In this document: one piece after another, positions 12,104-24,045 of the stretch
How the letters are laid out: each line of letters opens with the position of its first letter
Position numbering within the stretch: position 1 is the first letter of the stretch
Source of the DNA: Anoplolepis gracilipes
Lineage: Eukaryota > Arthropoda > Insecta > Hymenoptera > Formicidae
Assembly (NCBI RefSeq): GCF_047496725.1
Contig: NC_132981.1
Coordinates: 5,980,001-6,044,000, forward strand
Direction of reading: 5' to 3'
DNA: 64,000 nucleotides
Notes under the pieces: generated by a model
Told to the model about the DNA's origin: nothing
The model's input: only the letters and a program-made list of their open reading frames with translations
Database searches by the model: none
Position numbers and translations under genes: made by a program

Positions 12104-15100
12104 ATTACAATAATGAATCTTAAATTTTCTATTTATAAATTTACAATCACGGGAATGAACAGAGGTTGTGAGATTAATTGAAATAAATCATCTGTACCAC
12201 TTTCGAAAAAAAAAAAATTATTTGATGTGTAAAGAAGAGAAGCAAGAGTGTTTTAAAAGAAAGATATCGGCAGACTGTAAACCTCATAATTCATGTGTAC
12301 ACCGTATTTGAAAAGACAGTTGTACAACGTGTATCGTGGCTTATGATGATCCCTGTCACGTGCTTGAACACGCATACGTTGCACGCATGTCGGATACTAC
12401 ACGAATGTCACCCGCTGTCATTCCACGAACATCGTATAAATCATTGGCGGCGGGAGATATCCTCTGTTTGCTCGACGGCCGAATCTCTTGCTTTTGAAAG
12501 CTTAAAACTTGCCGATTCAACGTCGCGTATACGCGCATTGCAATAAACTATGAAGAGTGACATTTTATTAAACCGTCCAGAAATAACCAAACTAAAGTAA
12601 CTTGAAGAATATAAAGTCGAAAGTAGAAATATCAAAGTTTTACTCTAAGAAGTCGTTAATTATTAATTTTCTTACAAGGCAAAATTGTTTGCTAAATTAA
12701 ATTTTCAAAGATGATCTGAGAACTTTTGAAAATAGGTTGAACAAATATTGGAGTAACAGTATAAACTATACAATCGTTAAAAGCATGAGCATATCTCAGT
12801 TATAAATCAAATGTCAAATGTTTTTTTTTAATGCGTCTTGCGTCGTTTATATATTTAATTAAAAGTTAATTCTAATTCTGTAATTAAAAATTGTTATATG
12901 CACTTAATTTGATAATATTGCGCGCCTTACGTTTTTGTTATTATTATAAAGCGAGATAAATTAATTCATATCGAAGAACATAAGAATGATTATGTATTAT
13001 TTCGTACACGTGTCACGTACGAACAATCGATCGAATAATTAGTTCGATCAATCACCGACCGTCGGTTAGGTCCGCGTAACAATGTATGTGTCGAGTTGGA
13101 ACAGAATAACATAGAATCTGAAATCGCGGGAACACCATTGTGTCGCTTATGTACATACTTAGGTATGTAGATTGCGCACCTCGACACGTGCCATTAATGG
13201 CTGATGGCTCTGAAACTCTCACGCCATTTTCCATCCTTCCGCGCTCCATTCCTACGAAAGGTCAACTCCTTCGACGCGGTCTTTGTCGCGCGCGATAACA
13301 ATTCGTATATTACGTAAATCGCATACAGCGCCTTCCTCTCCTCGACCTACCTTCCCTTTCATCACGCGAATTCGCACTTTGCGAGGCTTACGATTTTTCA
13401 CTCGCGTATCATCAATTCCGTCATGTATGTACGCCAGCCGGTGGGTTCTTATTCTCGAAAGCGTTATTCATTTCGCAACAGTAACAATATTCGCCAAGCA
13501 TCCAACTTATCTTGAACGATTGTTTCAAAGCACCAGGATATATGTACGAGCACTCTGTTACGAGCACGTTCTGATTACGTTTATCTTACGATAATCTACC
13601 CTATTGTTTTCGCGAATTGAATAGTGCATAACACGTTATAACCCGGATACAGGAAATAATAGCACCGAGCTCACCATTACGTCAATGCTTTCGCGTCCCT
13701 CATGCTTTGGCGTCCGACGCGAACATTCCTTGACGTGCGGACGACTGGTTGTCGGCCGAATCAGCGTGCGCTCGCACGTCGCGCCGATTCATGATCGATG
13801 GATGCACTGTTCCTCTTTGCGAATACGTCACGCTTCCACGCGGACCACCGGAAATGGGACGCGCTCGGGATGAACGCTATTTCGACCGAATTCGCACCCG
13901 CCAGTCACATTGAACGATTATGTTCGTATGAAATGCGCCCGTTACTCTTCTGCACTCTCACGATTTCCCGGAAATCGATTATTCCGTTAGTTTTCGATCG
14001 ATGGAATTCCGATTAAGAATCGTTCACCATCGTTTATAATGTGTCGAATCGAATTTCGCGACGCGTACGTATATTTCACATCGGGGTGATTGAAAAGATT
14101 TTTTTTTTTTTGTTTTTTTTTTTTTTGTTTCCGAGAAAAGAACTGTTGCACTAAAAAAATATAAACAGGGTCTCGAGAGAACGCTTTTAAGTCTCGCGCG
14201 ATTGGCCGCGCTCCGGAAGTACTTTTTAAAATTCCGGACTTAATGTCTCGAGCGACGACGAAACGTGAAGCCACGCAAGAAAAAGGGGGTAGAGTTACAG
14301 GCTTGGCACAGCCAAGGCCGAGGGTGCGATGCGCACGACTCTCCAGCGGCAGTTGACGCGACACTAGAGAAAATCCGAGTCCGTGCTTGCCGCCACAGGA
14401 CTCCGGACGCCTGCGCTCTCGGTTCTCGCCGCCACGAGCCACAGGATTTCGCATAAACAGCGTGTGTCCGCGACCCGCTGCTATGTGCTTTCCCCTCGAA
14501 AGATGAATGTACGTCCAAAGTTCCTTACACGCTACGAATTATTCCCGATCGAAAGTGTTTACTCGGTTAGTTTTCCCGGAACAAACATTTTCGGAGCACA
14601 CGCAGAGTCAAAAATATAGCGGACAAGAATATTTTAGTTATGCACATTGGTAACTGAAAATTTATTTATTTGTATTTGGATCGATGCGGGCAGTAGCGTA
14701 GAAGAAAAAATCGATGGCAATATTCGTACGTATATGATGGCTAATACACTTCCGCGATTTCTATTACGAAAGATTACCGAGTTCTTTACCACAACGATAA
14801 AGGTAGATGCGCCTTACTACGTATAATGGAATCATAATATTATTCTAGATAGAGCGGTTTCGCGCAGTCGCGAAAATCAAGTGAGATAGATCAGTTTTGA
14901 TCCGCGCATTCAGCAATCGTTATCAGGAATATAGTCACTACAGTCATTTAAATTATATAATTAACGCAATAACTATTTGGAATATTTAAATATCATCTGG
15001 CCGTCGAAAGTTTACGTAAGCGGATACATATCAGTACATATCGCGGCCTGATTATACGGACATCTCGTATAGCCAGCAATAAAAGGAACTTCCGCTTTAA

Positions 15101-16719
15101 TTCGATATAACGTCGCAGCCCATTAAACTTGGCCGTTCTTCATCATTTTATCGCCAAGAAACCTCGTGGGTACATTGGTCGCGCCGGCGAACGACGACTC
15201 CGAATGCCACTAAATAATGTCGCTACGTGAACAAAATAATTGAATTTGTTCGATTCACTGCTACATATCGTAAAAAATGTATGTTTTGCACGATCTTTTA
15301 TTAAACGTTTATTAAGAATACAATCTATTTTTTACATGATCTATAATTTGCGATAGAATTCAAAATAGAAATCTATTTTGATTTTACGTATTCTGACATG
15401 TATTTCAGTATTTGTGTGTGTTTTAATTCTTCATATATTTTTTTTAATATAAAACACAACACATAAAATTATAAATATAATTATATATATTTCAATTTTA
15501 TCATAAATCATCAAATTATCTAAAATATACATATGCTCAAATATATGTTTTTATTTATATATAATATATATAATATATATAAAAGCAAAGTATTTTTTTG
15601 CACAAAAATAAGATGTGTCAACTATAATTGTACATATGTATGTACATACATGTCACATAACATACGTATGATTAAATTGGAATACTAAAAAAAATTCTTT
15701 CTATTGCAAATAACAAAGTGCATTATACGCTAATGTGACATGACTTATTTCAAGAGCCAGAGACTTCTCCTTGCGCTTTCTCCCGCGGCTGACTGTTTTA
15801 AAGTTTATTACGCGGCGTAATTCCTTTTTCTTTTCATGACAAAGTTCGTCTGACGTAACACGGAATGATGGTCTCGTTTAAGTTTGCAAAGCGCTACGCC
15901 ACACAATGGTTTTAACCGTAGAATTAGCTTTCCTTACGACCGTGCGTTTAACGAAGATTGAGACGACGACCGAATGACGGAGATGAAGATAAAACAATTA
16001 TTTCTTTTGATATTGAATCAATTGTGAAAATAAAAAAAAAAAAGGCAAAAAGACATTTGAACAAAAACATGACACAGTACTTTGCTTATTTTCTCAGTGT
16101 GCTAATGAATATGGAGGAAAAAACTCTTACGAAGAGGAAACGAGACGTAATGATGACGTTTGAAAAATGAGCGAAATGATATTCCTATGGAAACGCTCTT
16201 ATATGTCTATTTGCATCAGAAGCGTTTCTCCATCATCCATTATAACTGAAGAGCAGAGATTCCAATATTTCTTTACCCATCCAATACACGTCTTAATACC
16301 AAACTATCTTGAGACGTGAAATCTTTTTTGTTCTTGACATAAATTACTTACTCCGGAGACATTTTTCACATAGAATCATTAATTTTAATCATAATTATTG
16401 TACAGGATAAATGTACATGTTTTATGTTGTGAAAAAAAATTAGCGATAATTTTACAAAATGATTCAATCAATCCAGTATCAAAGAAAGAGGTTACGCATA
16501 TTTCGTTCATTATCATTCTCCGTTTTAATCGAACCCGAACAAAATTCCCTCCGAATGATAAAACGACAGAGTTTTCGAAACTTACGAGCAATCGACAATT
16601 GTAAATGAGATTCCGACAATGTTACCTGGCGCGATTCCAATCTTTTATCACAGGTCGTAAAGTAGCTAAAGCAACGACACGCGCGTGCGAACACGTCGTT
16701 TTTCACCATCCACGCAGAG

Positions 16720-18051
16720 TTAAAAATTCGGCGGATGTTCGGGCAGGCGATCCTTGATCTCGAGCACGACGTCCAAGAGACGTGATTTAAATGCGGGTAT
16801 CGTCTCGCACTGATATCGTATAAATTTTGCTCGCTCGTCGTTGTACAGGATTTGCTCGATTTTGTTGGGGTCGTTACGAAGATATTGCGCGGTTATCGGT
16901 TCAGACAGCAGCATTATCTGCAGATTGAGCGCGGCATAAAAGAGCGCTATGTTTCGTCCATCTTCGTAACTTTCGCGAAACGCCGTCCAGGGTAGATGAT
17001 CGTTAATGTCGAGGCCTTCTTCCGCCAGATATTGCGCGAGCGAATCGTGATAGATTTTTGTAAAAGAATCGAAATAACGATTCCAGGTAGCTCGAGTTGT
17101 GGTTTGATATATGCAGCAAGCAAAATCGATCACTGGTGGACAATAACAAAGAAACTGCCAGTCTACAAAGTAACAGCCATTTATATTGCCGGTCGGATCG
17201 TATCGTAACATTATATTATTCGTCCAGATATCGCGATGACACATGATGTTTCTGTGTCTCTTGGACGGTCCAAATAATTGCGAAACTTTTTGCGACCAAA
17301 CGGCGATACGGCGTTTAATATCATCCTTAGCATCATTATCGAGGTCCTCAACGAGATCGACCAACGCATTAAAACCCGTGATACTGGAGGCAAGCATCGT
17401 CGCTCTGTCATCCGCAATAAATTCGGGGTAAAGAACATCGATCAGCAGGTGTCCGTAGAAATCGTAAATAGTCCGGTTCTCTTCCCGGCGGAGTCTCTCG
17501 TCCAGTATGAAGGACCTCGAGTGAAACTTGGAAAGAGTTTTCAGTAACCAGTCGCAGTGCTCCTCGTCGAACGGCACGTATTTATCCGGGGTGACATAGC
17601 CGTCTAACGACGCGTCTTCCAAAACGATGATGACATCCTGTTTGCAGAGATAACTCTCCACCGTCCATTTTGAAGATCCACCCATGCCCATTCGCTGCAT
17701 TACATCCGTATAAACGGCGATCTCTTTGTTGAACGTGTCGAAACGGGTCACAAACTTGAACTGTGGACTGTCGGGCGGCGGCGGTGTTTTGGCGAAGAAC
17801 TGCAAACTCTGTATCTCTTCTCCGTTCGCGGCACATCTTGCCGTAATGTGCAAACGATAATATTGGCCTGCGAAGCCGAAAACGTTGCTGGGCTGCTCCA
17901 ATCTCCAACAAACCAGTCGAAAGTTACCGCTGCCGAATTTACGCTCTAATATTTTGTTAACGTCACGATCAGTCAGGAGGGACGTTTCCCGATGATCCTG
18001 CAGCGAAATCGGCAACGCGCAGCACGTCTTGTCGACATTTATCGCCGTCAT
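16720..18051 (-). CDS. EcKinase-like / CHK kinase-like protein (EcKL), intronless
   Basis: A complete 443-residue ORF from ATG (18049-18051) to stop (16720-16722) in one exon. The product belongs to the insect EcKL family (DUF227/CHK kinase-like), relatives of aminoglycoside and choline kinases. Family members are linked to ecdysteroid 22-phosphorylation and to xenobiotic phosphorylation; the substrate of this one is unknown. Visible motifs are FFAKTPP with the likely ATP-binding Lys88, a helix Glu near 110, VLEDAS (143-148), the catalytic HRDIWTNN (272-279; His272, Asp274, Asn279) and the metal-binding VDWQ (Asp297). Length is slightly above the usual 400-430 and the key residues are intact. 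No signal peptide or membrane segment is seen, so it should be cytosolic. EcKL genes often occur in clusters, but no second copy is seen here. A possible polyadenylation signal (ATTAAA on the minus strand) lies at 16384-16389. Confidence 0.93.
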   Translation of the reverse strand: MTAINVDKTCCALPISLQDHRETSLLTDRDVNKILERKFGSGNFRLVCWRLEQPSNVFGFAGQYYRLHITARCAANGEEIQSLQFFAKTPPPPDSPQFKFVTRFDTFNKEIAVYTDVMQRMGMGGSSKWTVESYLCKQDVIIVLEDASLDGYVTPDKYVPFDEEHCDWLLKTLSKFHSRSFILDERLRREENRTIYDFYGHLLIDVLYPEFIADDRATMLASSITGFNALVDLVEDLDNDAKDDIKRRIAVWSQKVSQLFGPSKRHRNIMCHRDIWTNNIMLRYDPTGNINGCYFVDWQFLCYCPPVIDFACCIYQTTTRATWNRYFDSFTKIYHDSLAQYLAEEGLDINDHLPWTAFRESYEDGRNIALFYAALNLQIMLLSEPITAQYLRNDPNKIEQILYNDERAKFIRYQCETIPAFKSRLLDVVLEIKDRLPEHPPNF

Positions 18052-18090
18052 GTCGCACTGTATTAGATCACGACGACGACGTTCACGCTA

Positions 18091-18098
18091 AATTTATA
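18091..18098 (-). promoter_or_regulatory. TATA-like box upstream of the EcKL gene
   Basis: On the minus strand TATAAATT lies 40 bases upstream of the EcKL start codon. An initiator-like ACAGTG lies between them at about 18056-18061. If both are used, the mRNA would have a leader of roughly ten bases. The spacing from TATA to initiator, about 39 bases, is longer than the usual 30, so this is tentative. Confidence 0.25.
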
Positions 18099-18345
18099 GG
18101 CGTCGGGCGTCTCGTGATCGCAACAGAAAATACGATTGTTTCCGCGAACTTGGCACGATTTTATTTGCGCAAATATTTAACTTACTATCTTTTTGATACG
18201 CGATAGATGGGCACACAGATTGCAAATAGACGGCTCGGTGAAGTGATGCAATAGTAAATATCTCCAAGCGAAGTGCTGCAATTTATGTCGCATCATAAAT
18301 CTATCTGATACACCTTAGCAATGTGACGAGGAAACGAATTTCATG

Positions 18346-18383
18346 ATATATATATATATATATATATATATACCGTTTCTGAG

Positions 18384-18417
<34 letters not shown>
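18346..18417. repeat. (AT)n followed by A27 tract
   Basis: An (AT)13 run (18346-18372), a short unique spacer, then 27 uninterrupted A (18391-18417) running into a GAAA-rich tail. The poly-A might be the relic of a retroposed insert, but no element body was recognised beside it. Confidence 0.85.
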
Positions 18418-18420
<3 letters not shown>

Positions 18421-19878
18421 AGAAAGAGAAAAAAGCAAGAGTCATGTATCGCGATATCGTGTCTGTGTACTACCGGAAATTTACTGGTACAGCTCGCCAA
18501 ACCGTGCGCGGTCGGCTCGAGAAAAATGTTGCGGGGATGAAGCTGGAATACTTGCGGCTTGCAGTATTTATCTTGGGGTATATATCTCGCGCGCCGGCGC
18601 GAAACAAACAGTTGTTGCAGTAATTATCGGTTTGCGGATTTGACGGAAATAGAATGTGAATCTAGAATCATCGAGAAACACTGTCGATCGCCCTTGCATC
18701 GAGTAAATTAATGCTGAATTATAGTTGTAGTTCGATGAAACATCGGAGGACGGAACTTGAATTCGTACGTATATTGTTAACAATTAACTCGTGGTGAAAC
18801 CGGCACGACCATTAATTAACGCCAATAACGTGCCAACTAAATATACAGGTTTAAAGGAAATAGATCGTTGACGTTAATTGTTCGAGTGTGTTAATAGTAG
18901 TGAAGTAGCGACGTAAAAGTAAGCGCACGTACATTCGCTTTCGTCGCCGCGATTCCTAACGAATACTACTTGCGTGATTGCGTCGAGAGATGCGCGAACG
19001 GAATGATATAATAATAAGTATAATCCCAGGCAGAGAAACCGTTAAAGTCCATCGGGTACTATAAAACAATTCGAGGGAGAAACTTCACGACTCCCCTCGT
19101 AACCGCCAAAATTTATTCGCCCTCACTGCGCAAACGCATCTAACTTCTCGGGAGCAACTATTAATGGGGTCACACTCTATATAGCCCTTTCGGCTACGTT
19201 ACTTTACGGTACCAAAGGTAATTCGATTAACTGCGTCCCGAAGCCGAGAACGGAGACGAGCTCGCTAATATCAATGTATACGACGAAGTAACCAATTTAA
19301 AATTGCTCCTAATAAGGTTTTCCCACAATGTTCATCTACTATAAAGCAATTTTTCTCGCCGGTGTAAAGGCACAAAAATCAACCTGATATGTGATATATA
19401 ATAATTTTAGGTATATATTTAATTAGCAAGTATAAATTTTAATGGCTACAGCAGAGATTAAAAATTGTTGCAACTACCTATATATTAAAAGAAATCTAAA
19501 AATATCATAATCTTCTTAAAGTTGTAAATTTTACAACAATTTTGTTGCTATTAAAAAAAAATAACACAAAATAAAATTTGCTCCAAGAGCGTGAAAAAAT
19601 ATGTGCGCATCATATAAATAAATAGTGACGAAAGAAAATATTGCGAGGAGTCTGCAATTGCTAGTCATCACGCAGTGCCAGAACCGACGGGAACGTCGTC
19701 GATCTTTTCCTTTTTCTGCGCGAACGCGAGAAACGGCCACGTAGAGCCCGGCAAAAGTGGAATTCTCATTAATTGACGCGGTACTAATTAGACTTTTAAT
19801 TAACGAGTCGGAAATAAACAACGATTTGCGAACAGATGTCGCATTTCTCGTATCTCTAATGATTTAACTACCAACAGC

Positions 19879-19935
<57 letters not shown>
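19879..19935. repeat. (GA)28 microsatellite, one interruption
   Basis: GA dinucleotide run with a single GAAA interruption near 19902. Confidence 0.9.
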
Positions 19936-19938
<3 letters not shown>

Positions 19939-21078
19939 TGTCGACCGCCTATTAAATGCACATAAATTTGCGCACAAGTCCTCAGTGGCGATTAGCATTT
20001 CGCGGAGAGCCGTGACGTGACGTGCGACTCATCTTCGACTTTAGTACTAAATGCAAAGTACACAAGTCCCTTTTCGGATTTTTTTCTCCGCAATGCATTG
20101 CTTAATACGATATGCACGCTTTCGTGGGAAAAATCTACCGCGAGACGCGACGGAGCTCTCTGCATGCATATTCGATTATAAATTTAAAACTCTCGTCGTC
20201 TCCAATTATAGTACCTACGTCTGGATAAAGTCTCATCCTTCACTATTGGTCTAATGATGCAACCGTGTATTATTTATTCGATTGCGCGTCCTTCGCGTCG
20301 CGTCTTTTATTATACGCTAGCAACGTAGCTCCGTTCTGTCTGAGAAACGCCTGCCTTAAAATATGTAATAACCATTTCAAACGGTTGACCTACCGTCGCG
20401 ATGCTAGATGGTTACGTCTTCGGGGACATAATGCCTTTGGCGTTTGAGTGTCGAAGTAGGTACAACAATTGTTCGTAACATCGTGGGGCGCGATATAAAT
20501 CCCCGGGCGTTATTTCCGCGACGTGTATATAAATATCGTCGGTAAAAAGAGAAAAAAAAATTCTTCCTGACACAAACGTCACCGGCTAAAGTCGGCACTT
20601 TCCGAGTCTTGAGTTTCAAGGCTCTCGCATGAAACTCGATGCCGAGTTGCTAGCTAAGGGCGGAAATTTATACTGTGTGCATACGCGCTCTTTTCCTTCT
20701 CTCTCTCTCTCTCTCTCTCTCTCTTTTCGTGGCATTTCCTTTTGAGTATTCGGAAGTAAAGCAATCCCGGTATCAAGCTTGCTTCCGTGGCATAGAAGTG
20801 GCATAGAAGACGGCGGAGAAAATAGAAACACCTAGGGACACGAGAGATGTCCACGAATTGCTTTGAAAAATACGAGATCAAACTGTTTTGATCGAAGACG
20901 AGAAAAATGCATTAGAATCGTTAAAAAATGCCAATGTTATAAAAATATAGGATACGCAAAAATTGTTGCGCATTTTGTCAAAAGAGTATTTCCGATTATT
21001 ATAATAATCGAAATGTTCGTAAAAAAGATTTTTTTACGGGTATAATTAAAGAATATAAAAACATGATAAATATGCATA

Positions 21079-21079
<1 letters not shown>

Positions 21080-21112
<33 letters not shown>
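21080..21112. repeat. (TA)16 microsatellite
   Basis: Uninterrupted TA run in AT-rich spacer. Confidence 0.9.
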
Positions 21113-21116
<4 letters not shown>

Positions 21117-23677
21117 ACACATAATAAAGAGAGATTTCAGAGTCTATGAATAAGGTAACTATATGCTAAAGATATCGAATTTAAACTAGCCGGTCGATAT
21201 ATAGTCAATATAAGTCGTGAAAGTAGCTTTATGTGGCACTATCTATACTTCATCTTTATGTACATAAGATTCTTTTCATTGGTCTATCCGAGAAATAAAT
21301 CTTGATAGTGAATTATGTTCTCAAACGCAATAATAGAGAAAGCGAAAGTTTGAGAAAGAATATCGCATCACGAAGGATTAAAATATTTTACTCTAAAAAC
21401 GAGACCTATAAAGGTCGTTTATATAACAAAATAATGGGAAATACGAGTTGTATAAAATATATATATAAAATCTCTCTGAATCTCAATTATATATTATTGA
21501 ACTATCCTTTTAAATTTGCTGGCGATTTATCGAGGACAACGAGAGCGAATAGAGAGCGAGTGAAATAACAATATCAAAAAATTCCAAAGTCTCAGTTGCA
21601 CATGTATGTAAGTCAGCTACTAGACAAAACAAATCTCGAGGTTCCGCGCTCGCTCAAGTAGAGGATATAAGGGGACACTTATCCGAGAAGAATATTTCTC
21701 TTATAGCCGACCTTTACTATGTACCGAGAGCACAAGATATTCGCGATGTAATAACGTTGTCTTGCAGTATCAAATTACTATACGGGATCTCACTATGTGA
21801 GATAAAATACAGCGATAAAAATTTCGCTTTCATTAAATGAGATGAATAATGACAAAATAAAAAACATACGTACGTTACAGAAGAAAATTTTTGAAATTTT
21901 AATATGCATTTTCTAAAAATTAATTAATCCATTTGCGTATTGAATAGTAGAAAACTTGCACAACATCCCTTCTGTTGAGGTAAAAAAATATGGTATGTAT
22001 ATGTTTTATACACTGCGACAAAAATAATTCATTAATCATAGGGAGTATGCGAGACTATAAATCCATGGGAACGTAGTTTACAGCATATCATACTTTACCT
22101 GTTCTGCTCCGGGACAAATCCTATATTTTGTCAATATTGTTATATGCTTACCCAATGTTTGAAAACACAACATGATGCGTTAATATTAATAAGCAATTGC
22201 GTTAACATTCCCTGTTCTATATGTCAAATACTCATTTACCGTGTCGAAACATTTGTTCTAATTCTAGTTTAAAATACTGGTAAAAGGACTAACAATAGCG
22301 CGTGTCGATTTTAAAATAATTCTCACAAAAGTATTAAAATATCGAAAACGAGAGAGAATAATTCGATAATTTTTGCACAAAATTAATTCAATATTATCAA
22401 TTTTATAGCAATATTTGAATAGAATAAAAATAAAACAAAACATTTGTAAAATAGATATTTGTTACAGTGTACAAATTCTTTAATTATTAATATTTTCATT
22501 TTGCTTAACTGCATTTTATATCGAAAAACAATGTTGACACGGAAATCTCGGGTTCGCAAGACGGTAAAAGATGTTCAACCTACGAAGCGTTTCGTTCCGG
22601 TCTATCGGATGTTAGATCGGGAATCCTGTTTCGGCTATAGAAATCCCTGGTTTTGCTCGATCGAGCAAATCTCATGTCCGGATAATCGATTTGGATTCTA
22701 TTCGGTCGACTGTACCAGTGATTAGCAGTCATCGGCACGACGTGACGTTTGTTCTCCTCGTGTATCTCCGCCCAAATGAGACTTGACTTGGTGCGATCGC
22801 ATCGCGGTTTACTCGGATCGTAGGGAGTTACGTCGTGCAAACGATCGTAACTCGATCTCGCGTCAGCGATTCTCCTCTCACGCTTGCGATTGTCGAAATA
22901 CGTCGTCGCATATCGCTCGATCCACGGTTCCGCCTTAAATTTATCGTCTCAAAAATATACAAATACATCCGCTTGCTAACTTTATTTAATTTAAGAAACT
23001 CTTCTCTCCTCGCTTTACAGAGTTTTATTTTAATTATTATTTCAAACATGATTGTGTGATAAGACTTACTCTATATCTTATGTGAATATTTTATTATTTT
23101 AAATGTAATGCGAAGTAACAAATCCCGTATAAATGTCTTTTTTTACGATATATGTTGTAATATGTTGTAAATATCACACTTTTATTTTTTTTTATGGCGT
23201 TGCATTATCTTCTACGAGAATATCAAGAAAGAAATGTAATGACAGGAATTAGACAGTCGTACTTACTACACTTAAAAGTTTTTCCTTTTTTCGTATTTTA
23301 ACCTCCTCCGCTCGCATCCGTATCCATGGCGTGATAAATTCAGTACGATACATGTTATCCAATATTCACTGACGATGTTTGCCGAAATACGCATTACTTA
23401 CTATGTAAATAATCAATTTTAAATGCGGTATTCTTTATACAAAATATACGGGAAACGTATGAATAGAAACTCATTATGAAAGACGCACGTGAATCGTGAA
23501 TTGCACCGCGCTTTAAAAGAAATGCGTCGAATAACAGCCAGGAAACGCCATCTTACGAAACGGGCAAATACTCGGAATGTCATTAGTTCAAATAGTTTAT
23601 GTCGCATGGCGCTGTCGGTACACTCCCGGCGTAAAGCACAAGCATGATATGTGCGTGTATCAATTCAGAAATATGAG

Positions 23678-23820
23678 AAAGAAATGTAATTAAAGTAGGA
23701 ACAGGTAATATGTATGTATAATAAAAGTAATAAATATATATAAAGGGAAAATATCTAAAATATATAAAAGTAAAAAAAAAATATATATATATATATATAT
23801 TTTTTTTATTTTTATATATT

Positions 23821-23881
<61 letters not shown>

Positions 23882-24045
23882 AATTATCGAGAAATATTTG
23901 TTTTTGAATATCAACAAAGAAATGTAATTAAAATAATAACAGGTAATATGTATAATAAAAGAAATAACTACATAAAGGAAATAAAATATATATAAAAGAA
24001 AAATATATAAAACATACATGTTAATTATCGAGAAATATTTGTTTT
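23678..24045 (+). repeat. Tandem duplication of an AT-rich unit with (TA)n expansion
   Basis: AAAGAAATGTAATTAAA, then an AACAGGTAATATGTAT-like segment and a TAATAAAAG segment, begin at 23678 and recur at 23916. GTTAATTATCGAGAAATATTTG begins at 23879 and recurs at 24020. The unit is therefore duplicated head to tail. The first copy is about 100 bases longer because it holds two long TA/T-rich runs (23780-23800 and 23823-23878). A third partial match (AATATCAAGAAAGAAATGTAAT) lies at 23219-23240. Confidence 0.7.
23823..23878. repeat. (AT)28 microsatellite
   Basis: Uninterrupted 56-base AT run inside the first copy of the duplicated unit; it accounts for much of the length difference between the two copies. 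Confidence 0.9.

Larger units (their letters stand above)
6202..16719. other. Long AT-rich spacer with microsatellites, no gene recognised
   Basis: About 10.5 kb without a recognisable gene. Very AT-rich blocks (about 7800-8300, 10320-11240, 12560-12960, 15240-15720) alternate with GC-richer patches (8730-9960, 11300-11560, 13250-14560). The GC-richer patches hold overlapping ORFs on both strands with no domain. A 155-codon minus-strand ORF at 13987-14454 includes a low-complexity lysine tract from a poly-T run at 14099-14126 and is not convincing. Confidence 0.5.

Noticed and set aside
14099..14126. Poly-T run as the tail of an antisense retroposon
   Set aside because: No element body or target-site duplication is visible beside it.
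13987..14454. 155-codon minus-strand ORF with a Lys/Gln-rich segment
   Set aside because: The low-complexity part comes from a poly-T run, both strands are open in the same GC-rich patch, and nothing is recognisable.
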